A stretch of 64,000 nt of DNA from Clarireedia homoeocarpa (taxonomy: Eukaryota; Ascomycota; Leotiomycetes; Helotiales; Rutstroemiaceae), in assembly GCA_001465935.1 (NCBI GenBank), contig LNKV01000031.1, positions 147,871 through 211,870 of the forward strand, read 5' to 3'. The position numbers and the translations under genes were made by a program. This document shows, piece after piece, positions 22,201-36,553 of the stretch. Numbering within the stretch: position 1 is the first letter of the stretch; each line of letters begins with the position of its first letter. The notes beneath the pieces were generated by a model. That model worked only from the letters and a program-made list of their open reading frames with translations. It searched no databases and was not told where the DNA came from.

Positions 22201-24654
22201 ATAAGATCAAGCGCTACGATGCCAGTGATGACGAAGAAAATGATGGAGTTACAACAGGCCCATCACATCCAAGCGTCGAGTCTGATTCACCGAAGACACC
22301 AACCGATGAAGCATCAGCAAAAGCCGGCAGTGCACCGAAGCCCACGGGGTTCAATGGACCCCCTCCGCCCCCACCTCCGCCATTACCTCCTACGGCCCCT
22401 GGAGCTCCTGGTTTCAATGGACCACCACCACCTCCCCCACCGCCTCCCCCTCCTCCTCTTCCAGGCGTCAAAGGTCCTCCTGGTTTCGGAGGTCCTCCAC
22501 CCCCCCCTCCTCCACCTGGCATGCCTGGTATGCCGGGTATGCCTGGAATGGGCGGTATGCCTCCACCTCCGCCGCCACCTCCTGGTATGCCTGGCAAGAT
22601 GAGTGGGCACTTCTTGTCCCAAGCCTCGTATAATGCGGTGCCCACGCTTGGCTTACCCGTTGCGAGACCGAAGAAGAAGCTCAAGGCATTGCATTGGGAG
22701 AAGGTCGATACACCTATGACCACCCATTGGGCTGCCCACGCTCCTACTGCTGCAGAGAAAGAAGAGAAGTACGCTGAGCTTACACGCAAGGGTGTACTTG
22801 ACGAGGTCGAAAAATTGTTCCTGGCAAAGGAGATCAAACAAATTGGTAAAAGTTCAAAGGCGAAATCAGACAAGAAGCAAATCATTTCAAGTGACTTGAT
22901 GAGGAACTTCCGTAAGTTTGCAGCCACTATTATTATTTTATGTGTATGTATACTAACCCCTTTTAGAAATCTCGCTTTCCAAGTTCTCCTCTTTCCCACC
23001 TGAGAAGATTGTTCAAATGATCATTCATTGTGACAGTGAAGTTTTGGACAACCCCGTTGTAATGGACTTCTTGATTAAGGAAGACATGTGCAATATCCCC
23101 GAGAACACTGCCAAGCTCATGGCTCCTTACAGCAAAGACTGGACTGGGCCTGATGCCAATAAAGAGAACAGAGAACAGGACCCGTCAGAACTGACTCGTG
23201 AGGATCAAATTTATCTTCAAACAGCCTTCGAACTTCGCCACTACTGGAAATCTAGGATAAGAGCACTCTTACTCACTCGCACTTTTGAGGCTGAGTACGA
23301 TGAGATTTCCGAGAAGCTAAAACAAGTTATTACAGTGTCAGAGTCGCTGCGAGATTCCGTTTCTCTCATGAACGTTCTTGGATTAATTCTTGACATTGGT
23401 AATTACATGAACGATTCTAACAAGCAAGCAAGCGGTTTCAAGTTGAGCTCACTGGCTCGATTGGGTATGGTGAAGGATGACAAGAATGAATCAACGTTTG
23501 CCGATCTCATTGAGCGCATTGTCCGTGCGCAATACTCTGAATGGGAAGGATTCACCGAAGACATCGCCGGTGTCGTGACTGCACAGAAACTCAATGTTGA
23601 ACAACTTCGAGACGACGCCCGGAAATACATTGACAATGTCAAGAACATTCAATCGTCTCTTGATTCTGGTAACCTGAGCGACCCGAAGAAATTCCATCCA
23701 CAAGATCGCGTCAGTCAAATTGTGCAAAGGTCGATGAAGGATGCACGAAGGAAGGCCGAACAGATGCAATTGTATCTAGAAGAGATGGTTCGAACTTACG
23801 ACGATATTATGGTCTTCTACGGTGAAGATGCCACTGATGAAAATGCTCGAAGAGACTTTTTCTCGAAGCTGGCTGTGTTTGTTACGGAATGGAAGAAGTC
23901 CAAGGAGAAGAACATTGCACTTGAGGCTACGCGAAAACGAAACGAAGCTTCGATGAAGAGAAAACATGCTCAACTCAAGCTTGGTACCACCGAATCTGGT
24001 GGTCCACCATCCCCCAACTCTACTGGTGCCATGGACTCTCTCCTTGAGAAATTGCGAGCTGCTGCGCCGCAAGCTAGAGATCAAAGGGATCGAAGACGCA
24101 GAGCCCGCTTACAAAACCGACATCAAGTTCGTGTCGCTTCTGGGCAAAAGATTCCTGACCCAGATGAGATACCCGAGATGGAGGTGGGTCTCAAGAGCGC
24201 CGAATCTGTTAGCACTGAAGGCCTGCTAAGTCCCGAGACGGTGCCCCCTAAGGAAGTTTCGGAGAATGATGATGTCGCGGACAGAGCAGCTCAGCTGCTA
24301 CAAGGCATGCGCGGTGCTGATGGCGCCGACGAAGCTCAAGTCGAACGGAGGGAAAGCTCAAGAAGGTCGCGCCGAAGAAATAACGCGGAGGAGGAAAGGA
24401 AAGAGCGAAGGCGGCGCAGAGAAAAGGCTACAAGCACATCCGATGCCGGATTGCCGGAAGAGGAAACGATAACCGAAGAAGCCGCCCAGGCAGCAGAGGA
24501 CTCTACCAAAGAAACCACAATTCCAATGCCAGATACACCATTATCGGATGAGAGTGAGAAGATCCTGACACCAACGATGATCGTCAGTCCGCCTCCGGCA
24601 GAAGATCCCGAAGCTGAAGGCACGCAGTCAAAACCGATTGAGTTGGATGATTGA
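19290..24654 (+). CDS. sepA: Formin (SepA/Bni1 type), two exons
   Basis: Exon 1 is 19290-22911 and exon 2 is 22967-24654, giving 1769 aa. The 55-bp intron has donor GTAAGT, branch TACTAAC and acceptor TTTTAG. Domain order: a Ser-rich disordered N-terminus to about 270; the Rho-binding/FH3 region (about 275-720) starting IIEEQFLALMQKRGWHNLP; a coiled coil (about 735-870); an FH1 with four polyproline blocks and GMPGMPGMPG spacers (about 1015-1105); an FH2 core (about 1125-1530) with LKALHWEKVD, GNYMND and FKLSSLARL; then MDSLLEKLR followed by RDRRRRAR at about 1562, a typical autoregulatory DAD. Formins nucleate and elongate unbranched actin filaments from profilin-actin at hyphal tips and septa. 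The length matches fungal SepA. The intron lies inside FH2, so unspliced transcript would give a truncated protein. Confidence 0.96.
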
Positions 24655-25532
24655 TGGAGGAAGTGAAGAAAAACGGGATGAGGCCCATTTTTTAATGTCT
24701 ATTGTTGGAATGGATGTGATCTCAATTAAAATGAGAAACCTCCTTGTACCTTATTTATTTTTGAATTTTTACCATCACATGGGTTTGGGGGAAGGGTGTG
24801 GAAGCAGAGGATTGGAAAACACTTAGGGAAGGAGGACGGGCCAAGATGGGACGGGGAGGAAACTGATGGCGTCGGTGTGTAAATTGCCAACCTATGGCCA
24901 GGGTGTTGTCTGCATGGTTGAGAGAGTGGAGTTACAGAGAACTTTTCGTTTCTGCATAGCGTGCGTTGTGGTCTTATATTTTTTTTATATTATGTCCGGT
25001 TTGACTGGGTCGACTGGATGGGAGGGGAAGAGGAATAGAGGGGAGAGCAGGGGAGAAGAGAGGAGGAGGGATAGAACTGAAATATATATTCGTGGTGAAT
25101 GACAATGAGAAGTTGGTGGCTCACCCTAATTTATCATGGTGTTTGTGCATACTGTCCTACGAAACATATCCCACTTTTCCCATGGTCGTACTCAATTGTC
25201 TGCTGTCATATCCACTAGCGCAATATTCAATGTCTTTCCTTAATTTTCATCTACGCTTCTTCTCCTCCACCCTCCTTCACACTTCTATTCTCTACACTTT
25301 TTCTCTTTACAAATTCTTTCGCCGTTCGCTTTGACTCGTCGCTATCTAGTCGCTTCAACTGCAATGATTCATAGTAGAAAGAAAATTTTCATCTCCAGCA
25401 TCAATCTGCTCGCTGATTACACTATACAGCTCACGGGCCACGGCTGTCGGACAAAAGTATTCTCTTATTTCATCTTTAATACCGTTCACACTTGCGCAGA
25501 TTTCAAGTCAATTCGCTTTCGAGTCGGTCGCT
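24655..25532. other. Formin 3' flank and next promoter
   Basis: A GA-rich stretch near 25020-25080 and pyrimidine-rich sequence before 25320 are visible. No supported gene. Confidence 0.45.
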
Positions 25533-26156
25533 ATGGCTATCTTGACAGACAAATACGGTCAGATTGAAGTCCGCATAAAGAGATGTGCTGATGGAACTTA
25601 TTTCGGTGAGTACGTCAAGACAGAACACAAAATTGAGGGCCATGAGGGCCCGGAGAGATACATAGTTATGGAACCTGGTGCAACTTGGTCGGCGGAGATC
25701 ATTTTTCAAGCTGGATATAGCTATGAGAATTGCTCTTCTGTGGATGCTTTTCTACGCTTTCCAAGACACATACAGGTTATTTCAAGCGTTAAATTTGAGA
25801 CGCCAGAACACGGATGGCGGATTGGACACGATCTTACCAAGGAACTCAGACATGCAGATGTCAGGAAAAGTGGAAATCCAATCCACGGGTCTGCATTCAC
25901 ATTCCGGGACCTGCAGATAGGTTAATATTCAAAAATCAAAGGACGGTGCATTGGAAGTTAATGGCAGTAGACCACGCCCTGTCTGACAAGGACTAATCTC
26001 ACGGGTATTGATTCTGCAGATCTTGGGCATGTTATGGTCGAAATCGTTAGATACAGCGCCGACAGTGACTTACTTTCTAGTGAAGAGTACGATGAGCAAT
26101 GGGAAACTTGGGGGAAAGAGTGCGCGGAAGCTTTATCCACAACCCCAAAGACTTGA
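25533..26156 (+). CDS. Hypothetical protein, 174 aa, two exons
   Basis: Exon 1 (25533-25920) begins MAILTDKYGQIEVRIKR. Exon 2 (26020-26156) reads DLGHVMVEIVRYSADSD.. and ends TTPKT. The 99-bp intron has donor GTTAAT, a GACTAATC branch and TTCTGCAG acceptor in phase 1. Without the splice the frame stops immediately after the junction, whereas the spliced frame runs another 44 codons to a clean stop. The product looks like a small mostly beta domain (IEVRIKRCADG, WSAEIIFQAGYSY, FTFRDLQIDLG). A relation to the fungal DUF7918-type proteins is possible from the layout, but I cannot confirm it. There is no signal peptide or membrane span. Confidence 0.62.
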
Positions 26157-26397
26157 GAAACGAGAAAGTTGACTTGAGCAACTTCAAAATCCGTGGACTT
26201 ACTGCAATCCCCTAGGTATTTCTACTTTTACTTGAAAGTCATAACGAATGCTCAAAGGCTCTAGTTTCAAGTTTGCGAACAGAGACTTCTATCCAGCGAA
26301 CAGGGAACGGCGACCACATTCAGAATTGGTTGGCTGCCTGACAAGCCGTCCCGGACTACAAGCTATTACGAGATTACAGATACGCAAGAGTCCGAGT

Positions 26398-26697
26398 TAG
26401 GCTGCGGCATGTGACCCCATGGGACGGGTTTTCAACTTTTTTTCCCACCTACCCATAGGACCCCACAAGCTTTCTCAACCCACCCACTAGGTACCCAATA
26501 GGTTGCCAAGCACTGTCACATAAATAACACATAACTTTAAGCCCTATAAAACCCTTGGTTTTCTCCACTTGTATGCTCTGTACTGACCCCTTCGGTCGTG
26601 GGTCGTGGGTCGTGGGTCGGGTTTTCAACTTCTCAACCCACACAGTGGGGCCTCATAAAGGCCAGTAACCCACCCACTGGGTTTCCGCCGCAGCCTA
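26398..26697. mobile_element. hAT-like MITE, 300 bp
   Basis: The ends are TAGGCTGCGGC (left) and GCCGCAGCCTA (right), perfect inverted repeats of 11 bp that extend imperfectly to about 30 bp. Flanks GTCCGAGT (26390-26397) and GTTTGAGT (26698-26705) match at six of eight positions, as expected of an aged 8-bp target duplication. The element is non-coding. It contains repeated GGGTTTTCAACTT phrases near both ends, several CCCACCCACTRGG phrases and a GTCGTGG triplet repeat. The 8-bp duplication and TAG-ending termini point to the hAT superfamily. Confidence 0.8.
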
Positions 26698-26785
26698 GTT
26701 TGAGTTCTGCTATAAAACTAAAAATGAGCAGAATGCAATCCAAATAATTGGCTCGTCAAGCTAACAATACTTACGGTCAGTCTTC

Positions 26786-27638
26786 AACAGCATGATATTG
26801 TCAAATATCCTCTGCAACTCTATCAGTATAACTGGGATCTCCTTACTCCCACAGAGCGCAAAATCGCATTCAAGGATCTTCAAAACTTGAGCAAAGAAAA
26901 CTGGCAAAAAGATCACGGAGCCGGTGATACAGTTGCACCAGCTGTCAACACGGTCAAGGTAGAAAGCCAGCTATAGGAGTGACAATCCTGGGGAAAGATG
27001 TATGATGAAGAGAGACAGAAAGCCATTGCAAGTCTACAGGTATGTTCACATCTACTAGATGTAATGGATCACGAGTGGCTGCTTAGAATCTGCTTAGAAC
27101 AAGATGAAGGCTCGTGAGAGAGGTGAGTTCAGCGTGAGTACAAAAGCTTGATAGGTGAAACCATTTCACTAGATGAAGGGAAGTCAGAACCCGGGGCCAA
27201 CCCATTAGATGAGGTAATCGAAATAAAATGAGAAAAGAGCAATGAGATTATCGCCCAGAAAATGAAAGTTAAGACCGAAGAACCCACGCCTAGTATTACA
27301 GACATGGGCACTTTTCAGTCGAACTCTCGTCACTTGACTCCTACCATTAAATCTCCCGCAATCGAAAACGAAGCGAAGGACGGCGACTCAGATTGATGAC
27401 GTTGTATTTATCTCCGAGATGCCTATTAGTATCTAAATTAAAAAGGAGCCAACCACTACTATCTCTGAAGCGGGCTAGCAAGATGAAAGGCACTTGCGCA
27501 AAACTGAAGCACGAAGCAACCAAGCTCGAGAAGTATATTGAGCAAGAAGAGCGAGTTATGGAGATGAAGAGAAAGAGAGATGCGTTGAAGGTAGAAATCG
27601 AAGCTCCGAGGGCTAAGAAAGTAATGACTGAGGAGTGA
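26786..27638 (+). pseudogene. Decayed charged-protein gene
   Basis: Coding-like blocks are broken by stops. The first reads DIVKYPLQLYQYNWDLLTPT, then ERKIAFKDLQNLSKENWQKD, and stops at a TAG near 26975. Later blocks include MYDEERQKAIASLQ, MKVKTEEPTPSITDMGTFQS and IKKEPTTTISEAG, then a Lys/Glu-rich end, in more than one frame. The shared style (EPT/KVE phrases, acidic linkers) suggests one ancestral gene. Several stops are TAG/TAA where CAG/CAA (Gln) would fit, consistent with C-to-T decay. No family is recognised. It could instead be an intact gene with more introns than I can resolve, but the density of stops argues against that. Confidence 0.4.
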
Positions 27639-28327
27639 TGCAGATCTTAGACCATGATGGGGGACATCTACGTCTTGATAGTGTGGGACACAAACCAATC
27701 AAAGTTTGATTGAAAAGACGACATTGGTGTAGTATATTTCCCTATTTCATCCGCACTATCAGCTTCAAACACTTGTCTGCATGGCATCTTTATCTACGGA
27801 GAGCAGGTCATTTATTGTCCCAAACAAAAGCTTATGCATTATAGGGAAGCAAAAGCAATATCATACGACATTCCATCGTTTTGCTCTCGCGATGTGGTGT
27901 GCATCTAACAATTTCTATTTTGCCTAAATAGCAAGTATCTCCTCACTTCAGTGCCGGTCGACCGTGTGACACTAATTCAATGGACACGCAATTCTTCTCC
28001 GACAATCGCTTCTGCGCATCGTTGGATTTGGACATTGCCCCTGCTCTTCTGATTGGACGAGATTCATGATCGAGTATTATGTAATTTACTGTAGGGCACC
28101 ATTGGGAAGTTTCAAGCTATCTCGAGATGGGGTTTTTCCAGGTATCTCTGGAGGGTTGGCTTAGTGTCCATTTCCCTTCATGCATTCGTTTGGCCATCCA
28201 TACTACTCCCATGGGTAAACATTCTATGATTTATAACAACCTTTTAGTTCCGCAATATTCGAGTCTTTCCTCTTCTTACCAACTTTCACTTCCCCATGCG
28301 TCATCGTAATTATACCCTTCACCCATC
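27639..28327. other. Intergenic/promoter
   Basis: No supported gene. It includes the upstream region of the DUF2264 gene, with a CT-rich leader just before 28328. Confidence 0.5.
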
Positions 28328-30390
28328 ATGTCAGCCACTCCCGGAATCAAACAACCCCTAATCCTAGGCTACAACACCCCTCACCCCTTCTCCCAAATCC
28401 ATCTCCGCGACCGCTCCTCCGCTCAAGCCCTCCTCAAAACCATCCTCGACCCGCTAATCACGCATTTCTCTCCCCAAAAAGCACTGATCCGCGTCCCCGG
28501 CTCCACTGCTGTCCGTTTCGACCAGCGCGCGAGCGAAGTTGAAGGCTTCTGTCGACCGCTATGGGGACTGAGTGCACTACTAGCAGGGGGCGGAGAGTAC
28601 GATGGTGCAGAGTGGTGGATTGAGGGGTTGAAAAGGGCGGTTGATCCTGAGTCTGAGGAATTCTGGGGGATGCCTAGGGATAATGACCAGAGGATGGTGG
28701 AGATGTGTCCGTTGGGTTTCACGTTGGCGGTAGCGCCGCAATTCTGGGCGAGTATGACTGAGAAAGAGAGGGGAAATTTGGAGGCTTGGTTGGGGAATTC
28801 GATTAATAGTAAGAAGTGAGTGATTTTATTTGCTGGTGTGCTATATCATGTGAAGATTGGGGCTCTGATAGAAATAGTATGCCAAATACGAACTGGCTGT
28901 GGTTCAGAGTCTTCGCAAATCTGGGCTTAAAGATGAATGGAGGAAAATATTCTCAGGAAAGAATTGAACAGGATATTGTTCACTTGAACTCGTTCTTTCG
29001 AGGAGAAGGCTGGTCGAATGATGGACCCGAAGGAATCTGGCAACAGGATTACTACAGTGGAAGTTTTGCGATTCAATTCTTGCAATTACTGTACGCAAAG
29101 CTGGCAGGTGACGAGGATCCTGAAAAGGCAGCCGAGTTCAAGAAGCGCGCCCAGGATTATGCATTGGATTTCATTCATTATTTCGATGAAGAGGGGAGAG
29201 CTACTCCATTTGGTCGTAGTGTGGGATATCGATTTGCTATGTCTTCATTCTGGCCGGCTTTGGCATATGCTGATGTGGAACTACCCACGCCTCTCACATG
29301 GGGCATCGTGAAAGGATTGTGGATGAGGAATATGAGGTGGTGGCAGACACAGGACCAGATATGGGGTCCAACTGGAACATTGACGATCGGATATTCTTTC
29401 CCGAACATGTTCATGTCCGAAAACTACAACTCTCCTGGAAGTCCATACTGGGCATGTTTGTCGTTCATTGGCCTAGCTGTTCCTGAAAATCATCCGTTCT
29501 GGACTTCTGAAGAAGAGCCGTACCCGACGAATCTGGTTCCCAAGGTTAAGGCGTTGAAGTATCCGGGACATATCACGAGTTACCTCGGAGGACACAGAAT
29601 GATACTTTCGTCTGGCCAAGCGTGCTCATATCCTATGAGGGGGACGCACGCAAAATACGGATCACTTGTTTATAGCAGCGCCTACGGATACTCGGTCCCA
29701 ACGGGTTGTTTTACTCTCGAACAGTTTTCAATGGCTTCACAACTGGGACTGTCGGACGACGGAGGCTCCATCTGGAAAACGAGATTGCACTGCAAAGAAT
29801 CGGTTATTGAGACGCATGAAAATCAACCAGTACTGAAGTCAACGTGGAAACCGTTCCCAGACGTCAATATCACAACCTTTCTAATTCCTCCCGTAGAAGC
29901 TACACCACATTGGCACTTACGCGTGCACAAAATTGAGGCAGGCCGAGAAGTCATGACGGCAGATGGATCATTCGCAATCTGCAACGAACGAAAAGTCGAT
30001 GGACGTAATCTTGATCTTTACGATGCTTCGAAAGATGAAGGTACCTTGCCGAAGATAATCGGTAACTACGATCTCGACACACCTGAGGGCAGTTCGCCGG
30101 GTTCCGTTGGCGCTTTCGCAGTATCCAAAGGTGCGGTGGGTATCGTCGCGTTGGAGACGGAAAGTAAACGTACAGCAATGCTCGTCAACGCCGATCCAAA
30201 CTCGAATCTAATTGAAAGTCGAACGGTGATACCAACCCTACAACAAACACTAAGCAAAGGAAGCATGGCTTGGTATGTCACGGGCATCTATGCCAATCCC
30301 ACGAAAGGTATAGGTCTTGGTGCAAACAACTATCTTGATGGGTGGGATAACAAACCCGTGATTCCGGCGTGGTTGAGGTCAATCATATAA
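28328..30390 (+). CDS. DUF2264-family protein, two exons
   Basis: Exon 1 is 28328-28815 and exon 2 is 28878-30390, giving 666 aa. The 62-bp intron has donor GTGAGT, acceptor AAATAG and phase 2. The N-terminal half has the alpha-helical pattern of the family: [18 protein letters not shown] at about 68, then [35 protein letters not shown] and a GRSVGYRFA motif. [14 protein letters not shown] block and a beta-rich C-terminal part follow. DUF2264 proteins have an alpha/alpha-toroid related to carbohydrate-active enzymes, so a hydrolase or lyase acting on sugars or uronates is likely. The substrate is unknown. No signal peptide is visible, so it is probably intracellular. The MFS transporter downstream in the same orientation could be functionally linked, but that is inference only. 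Confidence 0.9.
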
Positions 30391-31227
30391 ACGAGGGATA
30401 GCTCCTCCAAGTATCTCTCCTAAGGCATACGTAGTTCTTATCTCGTACTCCTCTCTAGTACTCCTGTGATATCTCCTCTAATAGTTTTTCTTAACCATTC
30501 GTCTTGGATAAGCTTAACGTTATACGTGCCCAGCAGACGAGAATTTCTCGCTGCACATGTCACACAACATAATCCCAACTCTCACACTACCACCATCCCA
30601 TCTTGGCGACGTCCCGCCAAGTCTGTCCTTTCCCGCCACCAACAACCTTCCTGAACGGGGATTGATGGATAAATAGCGCCATGGCGCGGATCCCTGTCGC
30701 ATAAGCATATGATTAGCGTTACATGTATGCGGGGTTCTGCATATCAGGAAGCTGGCTAACTCCATCCGGTTTACGACGTGCTGGACAAACGATTACATGA
30801 GGGGCCATCCATGTTGTTCTTCGAGAAGCCAATTGGATGGATGAATACACCTCGTGCGGTTTTGTGCACTGCTGCAGTTTGTGGACATTTATCCAGCACA
30901 TGTAGGGCTAGGATGTGATAATCAGGATCTGGGGGCAGAGCAAAAGAGTGAACGAACTCATTCTTGGCGGGCTTGGCCAATTGTTGGCCTTGGGCAATTT
31001 GACTTGTGATGGAGAAATCGTTTCTTCTCTGGAGCGAGACCTGGAGTCAATACAATGAATGGGATAATATGTCTGCTGCGTAAATAATCGATTTGTTGTT
31101 TTTGTGGTTGAACGCGTTTAGGTCGACATATACGTTTGCTGAGCCCTCTAAGGTTACAATCGCGGAGCTTACATCTCTATCAGTTGGTCATCATTCTCGA
31201 TTGCAGAGATACTGTGAAACCAGCAGG
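30391..31227. other. Intergenic between DUF2264 gene and transporter
   Basis: The short frames here are not convincing. The last few hundred bases are the transporter promoter. Confidence 0.5.
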
Positions 31228-34106
<2,879 letters not shown>

Positions 34107-35127
34107 GGAGAGGAGGGGAAAGATGGAGATTATGGGGAGGTTTAGAGTGTGTAAAGAGGGAGAAGGAGAAGGATGGGGGTTAGTAGGGAGAATGAGAGTG
34201 ATTAGGTGGCGGAATATTGTTGAGACGTCTGAAATCCGAGTTAGTGTATCCGATGGAATGAGGTGATGGTGTTGATTCATTGGAAGTGTTTTCAGTATTC
34301 TTATTTATATGCACGTTGATTACGGGATAGCGATATAGGCTTCGTAATTATTGAAATGAGATTCAGATAACAAAATTTGGTGTTGAGAGATTTCTCTGAT
34401 AGTTACCCAACTATCTCGTGTAGTATTCTATTGTTCACCTTGGCAGTTATCAATAGGGGATGCAATCGAGTATCAATTTTTTTTTTTTCTTTTTTTCTTT
34501 TCATGCTATGTGCGGAGTTGACGCAAATGAAGAATCAAAAATTAACATGAAAGTTAACGAAAAATCATTCCATTCGATCAGACATCTCGTCCAAGCCAAC
34601 CCCTCTAGCGCTCTTCTCCCGAACGTATATCCGAAGTCCCCTTATTGCGAGACTCACCAGCTAAAGTCAAGATCCTCAAATCAACATGTAAATCCCACAT
34701 TGAGAGTAATCTCCAGACCAAAACCCCCATACTTTGAGAGAGTAAAAACGAGTCAGCTTTCCAGTTTGGTCGTCTTTCTTGCCAAATTTCATGTATTCGT
34801 CTATGTACTTCTGCGCTCCAGCATCTTGACTCAGGCGAATGGGAAATCGCTCATAGGAATGGCCTAATGAAGTTACTTTTGTATTTGCTGAAGATAGATC
34901 TATGATCTTGTCAGTAGAAGCACAATATGAACCTGAGTTGAAAGTTGGATGTTGGACAGAATTTAGCTCACTTCCCTACCCAACTGGCAACTCTAAACTG
35001 AGCAAAGTACCTCCTAACAGAAGACTACACCATTTTCAATACACAACTACAACTACAGGGCCTTGCATCCTTCTTCCTAGTCAGCTCATACACATGATTT
35101 AAAAGAACACAAACATCCAGATCACCC
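34107..35127. other. Intergenic
   Basis: AT-rich, with a T-tract near 34475. Frame 34460-34867 has no recognisable motif and is not called. Confidence 0.45.
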
Positions 35128-35725
35128 CTATTTGTTGAATTCCTGGATCCTCCTGAACACTTCACTCGCATCCAAGAAAACTTCGAATCTCTCTATCTTC
35201 CCTGCCTCTTCATCCCCTTCCTCAACCAAGAATATCTTTCCAAACGCCGGTATCTTGATTTTCTTCTCCTCCGGGTCATTTGCCACAATGTATGTGATGA
35301 AGCAAGATTCGTAAATCTTGTTCCCGACACAGTCTACATGGATCAAATCTTGGGGTAAGTCGAGGTACAGGTGCACAAGGAACGGTGACTTTACTTACCC
35401 ATTTCAACAAGCTCGTGCTTCATGAGCTTCAGTAGCGGAAATACTGCGTGGAAGAACTATGAGAAGATAAATGGTCAGCGCAACTGTGTTGTAAGCGTCG
35501 GCTGCAGATATACTATACTTTAGTGATGTTCTCCACTCCTTTCACTTCCTCATCATTTCCGTATCTCAGGACAGCATCCTTGCTATAGAACTTGCTCAAA
35601 TCATTCGTGGTCAATGAATCAGATGATTTGTGGAGCTTGAAAGAGAGTCAGCAAGTTCGTCAGCAGTTGCAGGGGAAGCGTACCTGATTCAACCATGTGA
35701 GCATAGCCTCTGTTGATAAACTCAT
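35128..35725 (-). CDS. NTF2/SnoaL-like small protein, four exons
   Basis: Exon 1 begins at 35725 (MSLSTEAMLTWLNQ, ending 35684). Three more exons follow across introns with donors GTACGC, GTATAG and GTAAGT and acceptors TTTCAAG, CTCATAG and CCCCAAG, to a stop at 35128. The product is 145 aa. Sequence blocks are LSKFYSKDAVLRYG, FFHAVFPLLKLMKHELVE, VDCVGNKIYESCFITYIVAND and IPAFGKIFLVEEG, ending FRRIQEFNK. An early helix with FY..DA.LR.G, then beta strands ending in a pair with F.VF.D, is the layout of the NTF2/SnoaL fold. Such proteins are often small cyclases, isomerases or ligand binders. Activity here is unknown. No signal peptide. Confidence 0.72.
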
Positions 35726-36553
35726 ATTCGAAGAAGAGTAACTTGAATATTGAAAAAATTGGATGTAAAGCAAGATATGAAGAGAGTAATGAAGTGAAAT
35801 TCCACCTTATATATGGAAAACTTGGTAGGTCGTTCGTTCAAACTCCAGAGCCAAGTCACGTGGGCGGATACTTTTCGGACACTTTGCTGATAAACCAACC
35901 AGTCAAAGAGCAGCTGGAGCGCTCAGCGGGACATGCTTGAAACATTTCAGAGCCAAATATAACGTGGAATAATGAATATAACGTGAAAATGATCGGAGTT
36001 AATATTGCTGATGTAGTTTGAACCGATTGTATACTCCTATCTCACTCGTGAATGGCCGCGTTGGTCCGCCCCATCCGCACTTCAGGCCCATTCTTCAATA
36101 TTATCTGAAATGCGAATGGGCTTGCCCATTAGTCAATCAACTTGATCTGCATAATCGGTGTATTGATCTGTAGAATCGGTATATTGATTAGTGTAATCGG
36201 AATATTAATCACTACCCTCAGCATCGGCACCCAGTTATTAGCCGATATGATCAGTTTCTGTGATATATCCTCATCCTCGGCTCCGCTTTCGCACCCATAG
36301 CCCCTTTTTCGTCTTCCCGGCATATTTTAGGCAAACTCCCTAAGAACTAATATAGGAAAGCGCAAATAGTATCTTGAGGTCAATAAGTGGTACAGAATAG
36401 TAACATTAGGGCCTTTCACGACGTAGATAAAATAGTTTAGTGTTGAAGCTGTAGTTCATACTTTTCTGGCGCACGCATGTGCATCCACTTTTCCCAAACA
36501 CCATTTAAATTGTCGTGTTGAAACTTTTAAACTGCCAAACGCCCATGGGACTT
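35726..36553. other. Intergenic with a short tandem repeat
   Basis: No gene is supported. The 36130-36210 repeat is listed separately. Both flanking genes are on the minus strand, so this region holds the promoter of the SnoaL-like gene and the 3' end of the aminotransferase gene. Confidence 0.5.
36130..36212. repeat. About 22-bp tandem repeat
   Basis: Three to four copies of a TGATCTGYAKAATCGGTRTAT-type unit, with increasing divergence toward 36212. Confidence 0.75.

Noticed and set aside
22214..22999. Long Gly-rich antisense frame in the formin gene
   Set aside because: It is the mirror of the FH1 polyproline codons on the other strand and has no features of its own.
26786..27638. Cytochrome oxidase subunit IV-like reading of the first block
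   Set aside because: The LTPTERK..LSKENW phrase is only superficially similar and key residues of that family are absent.
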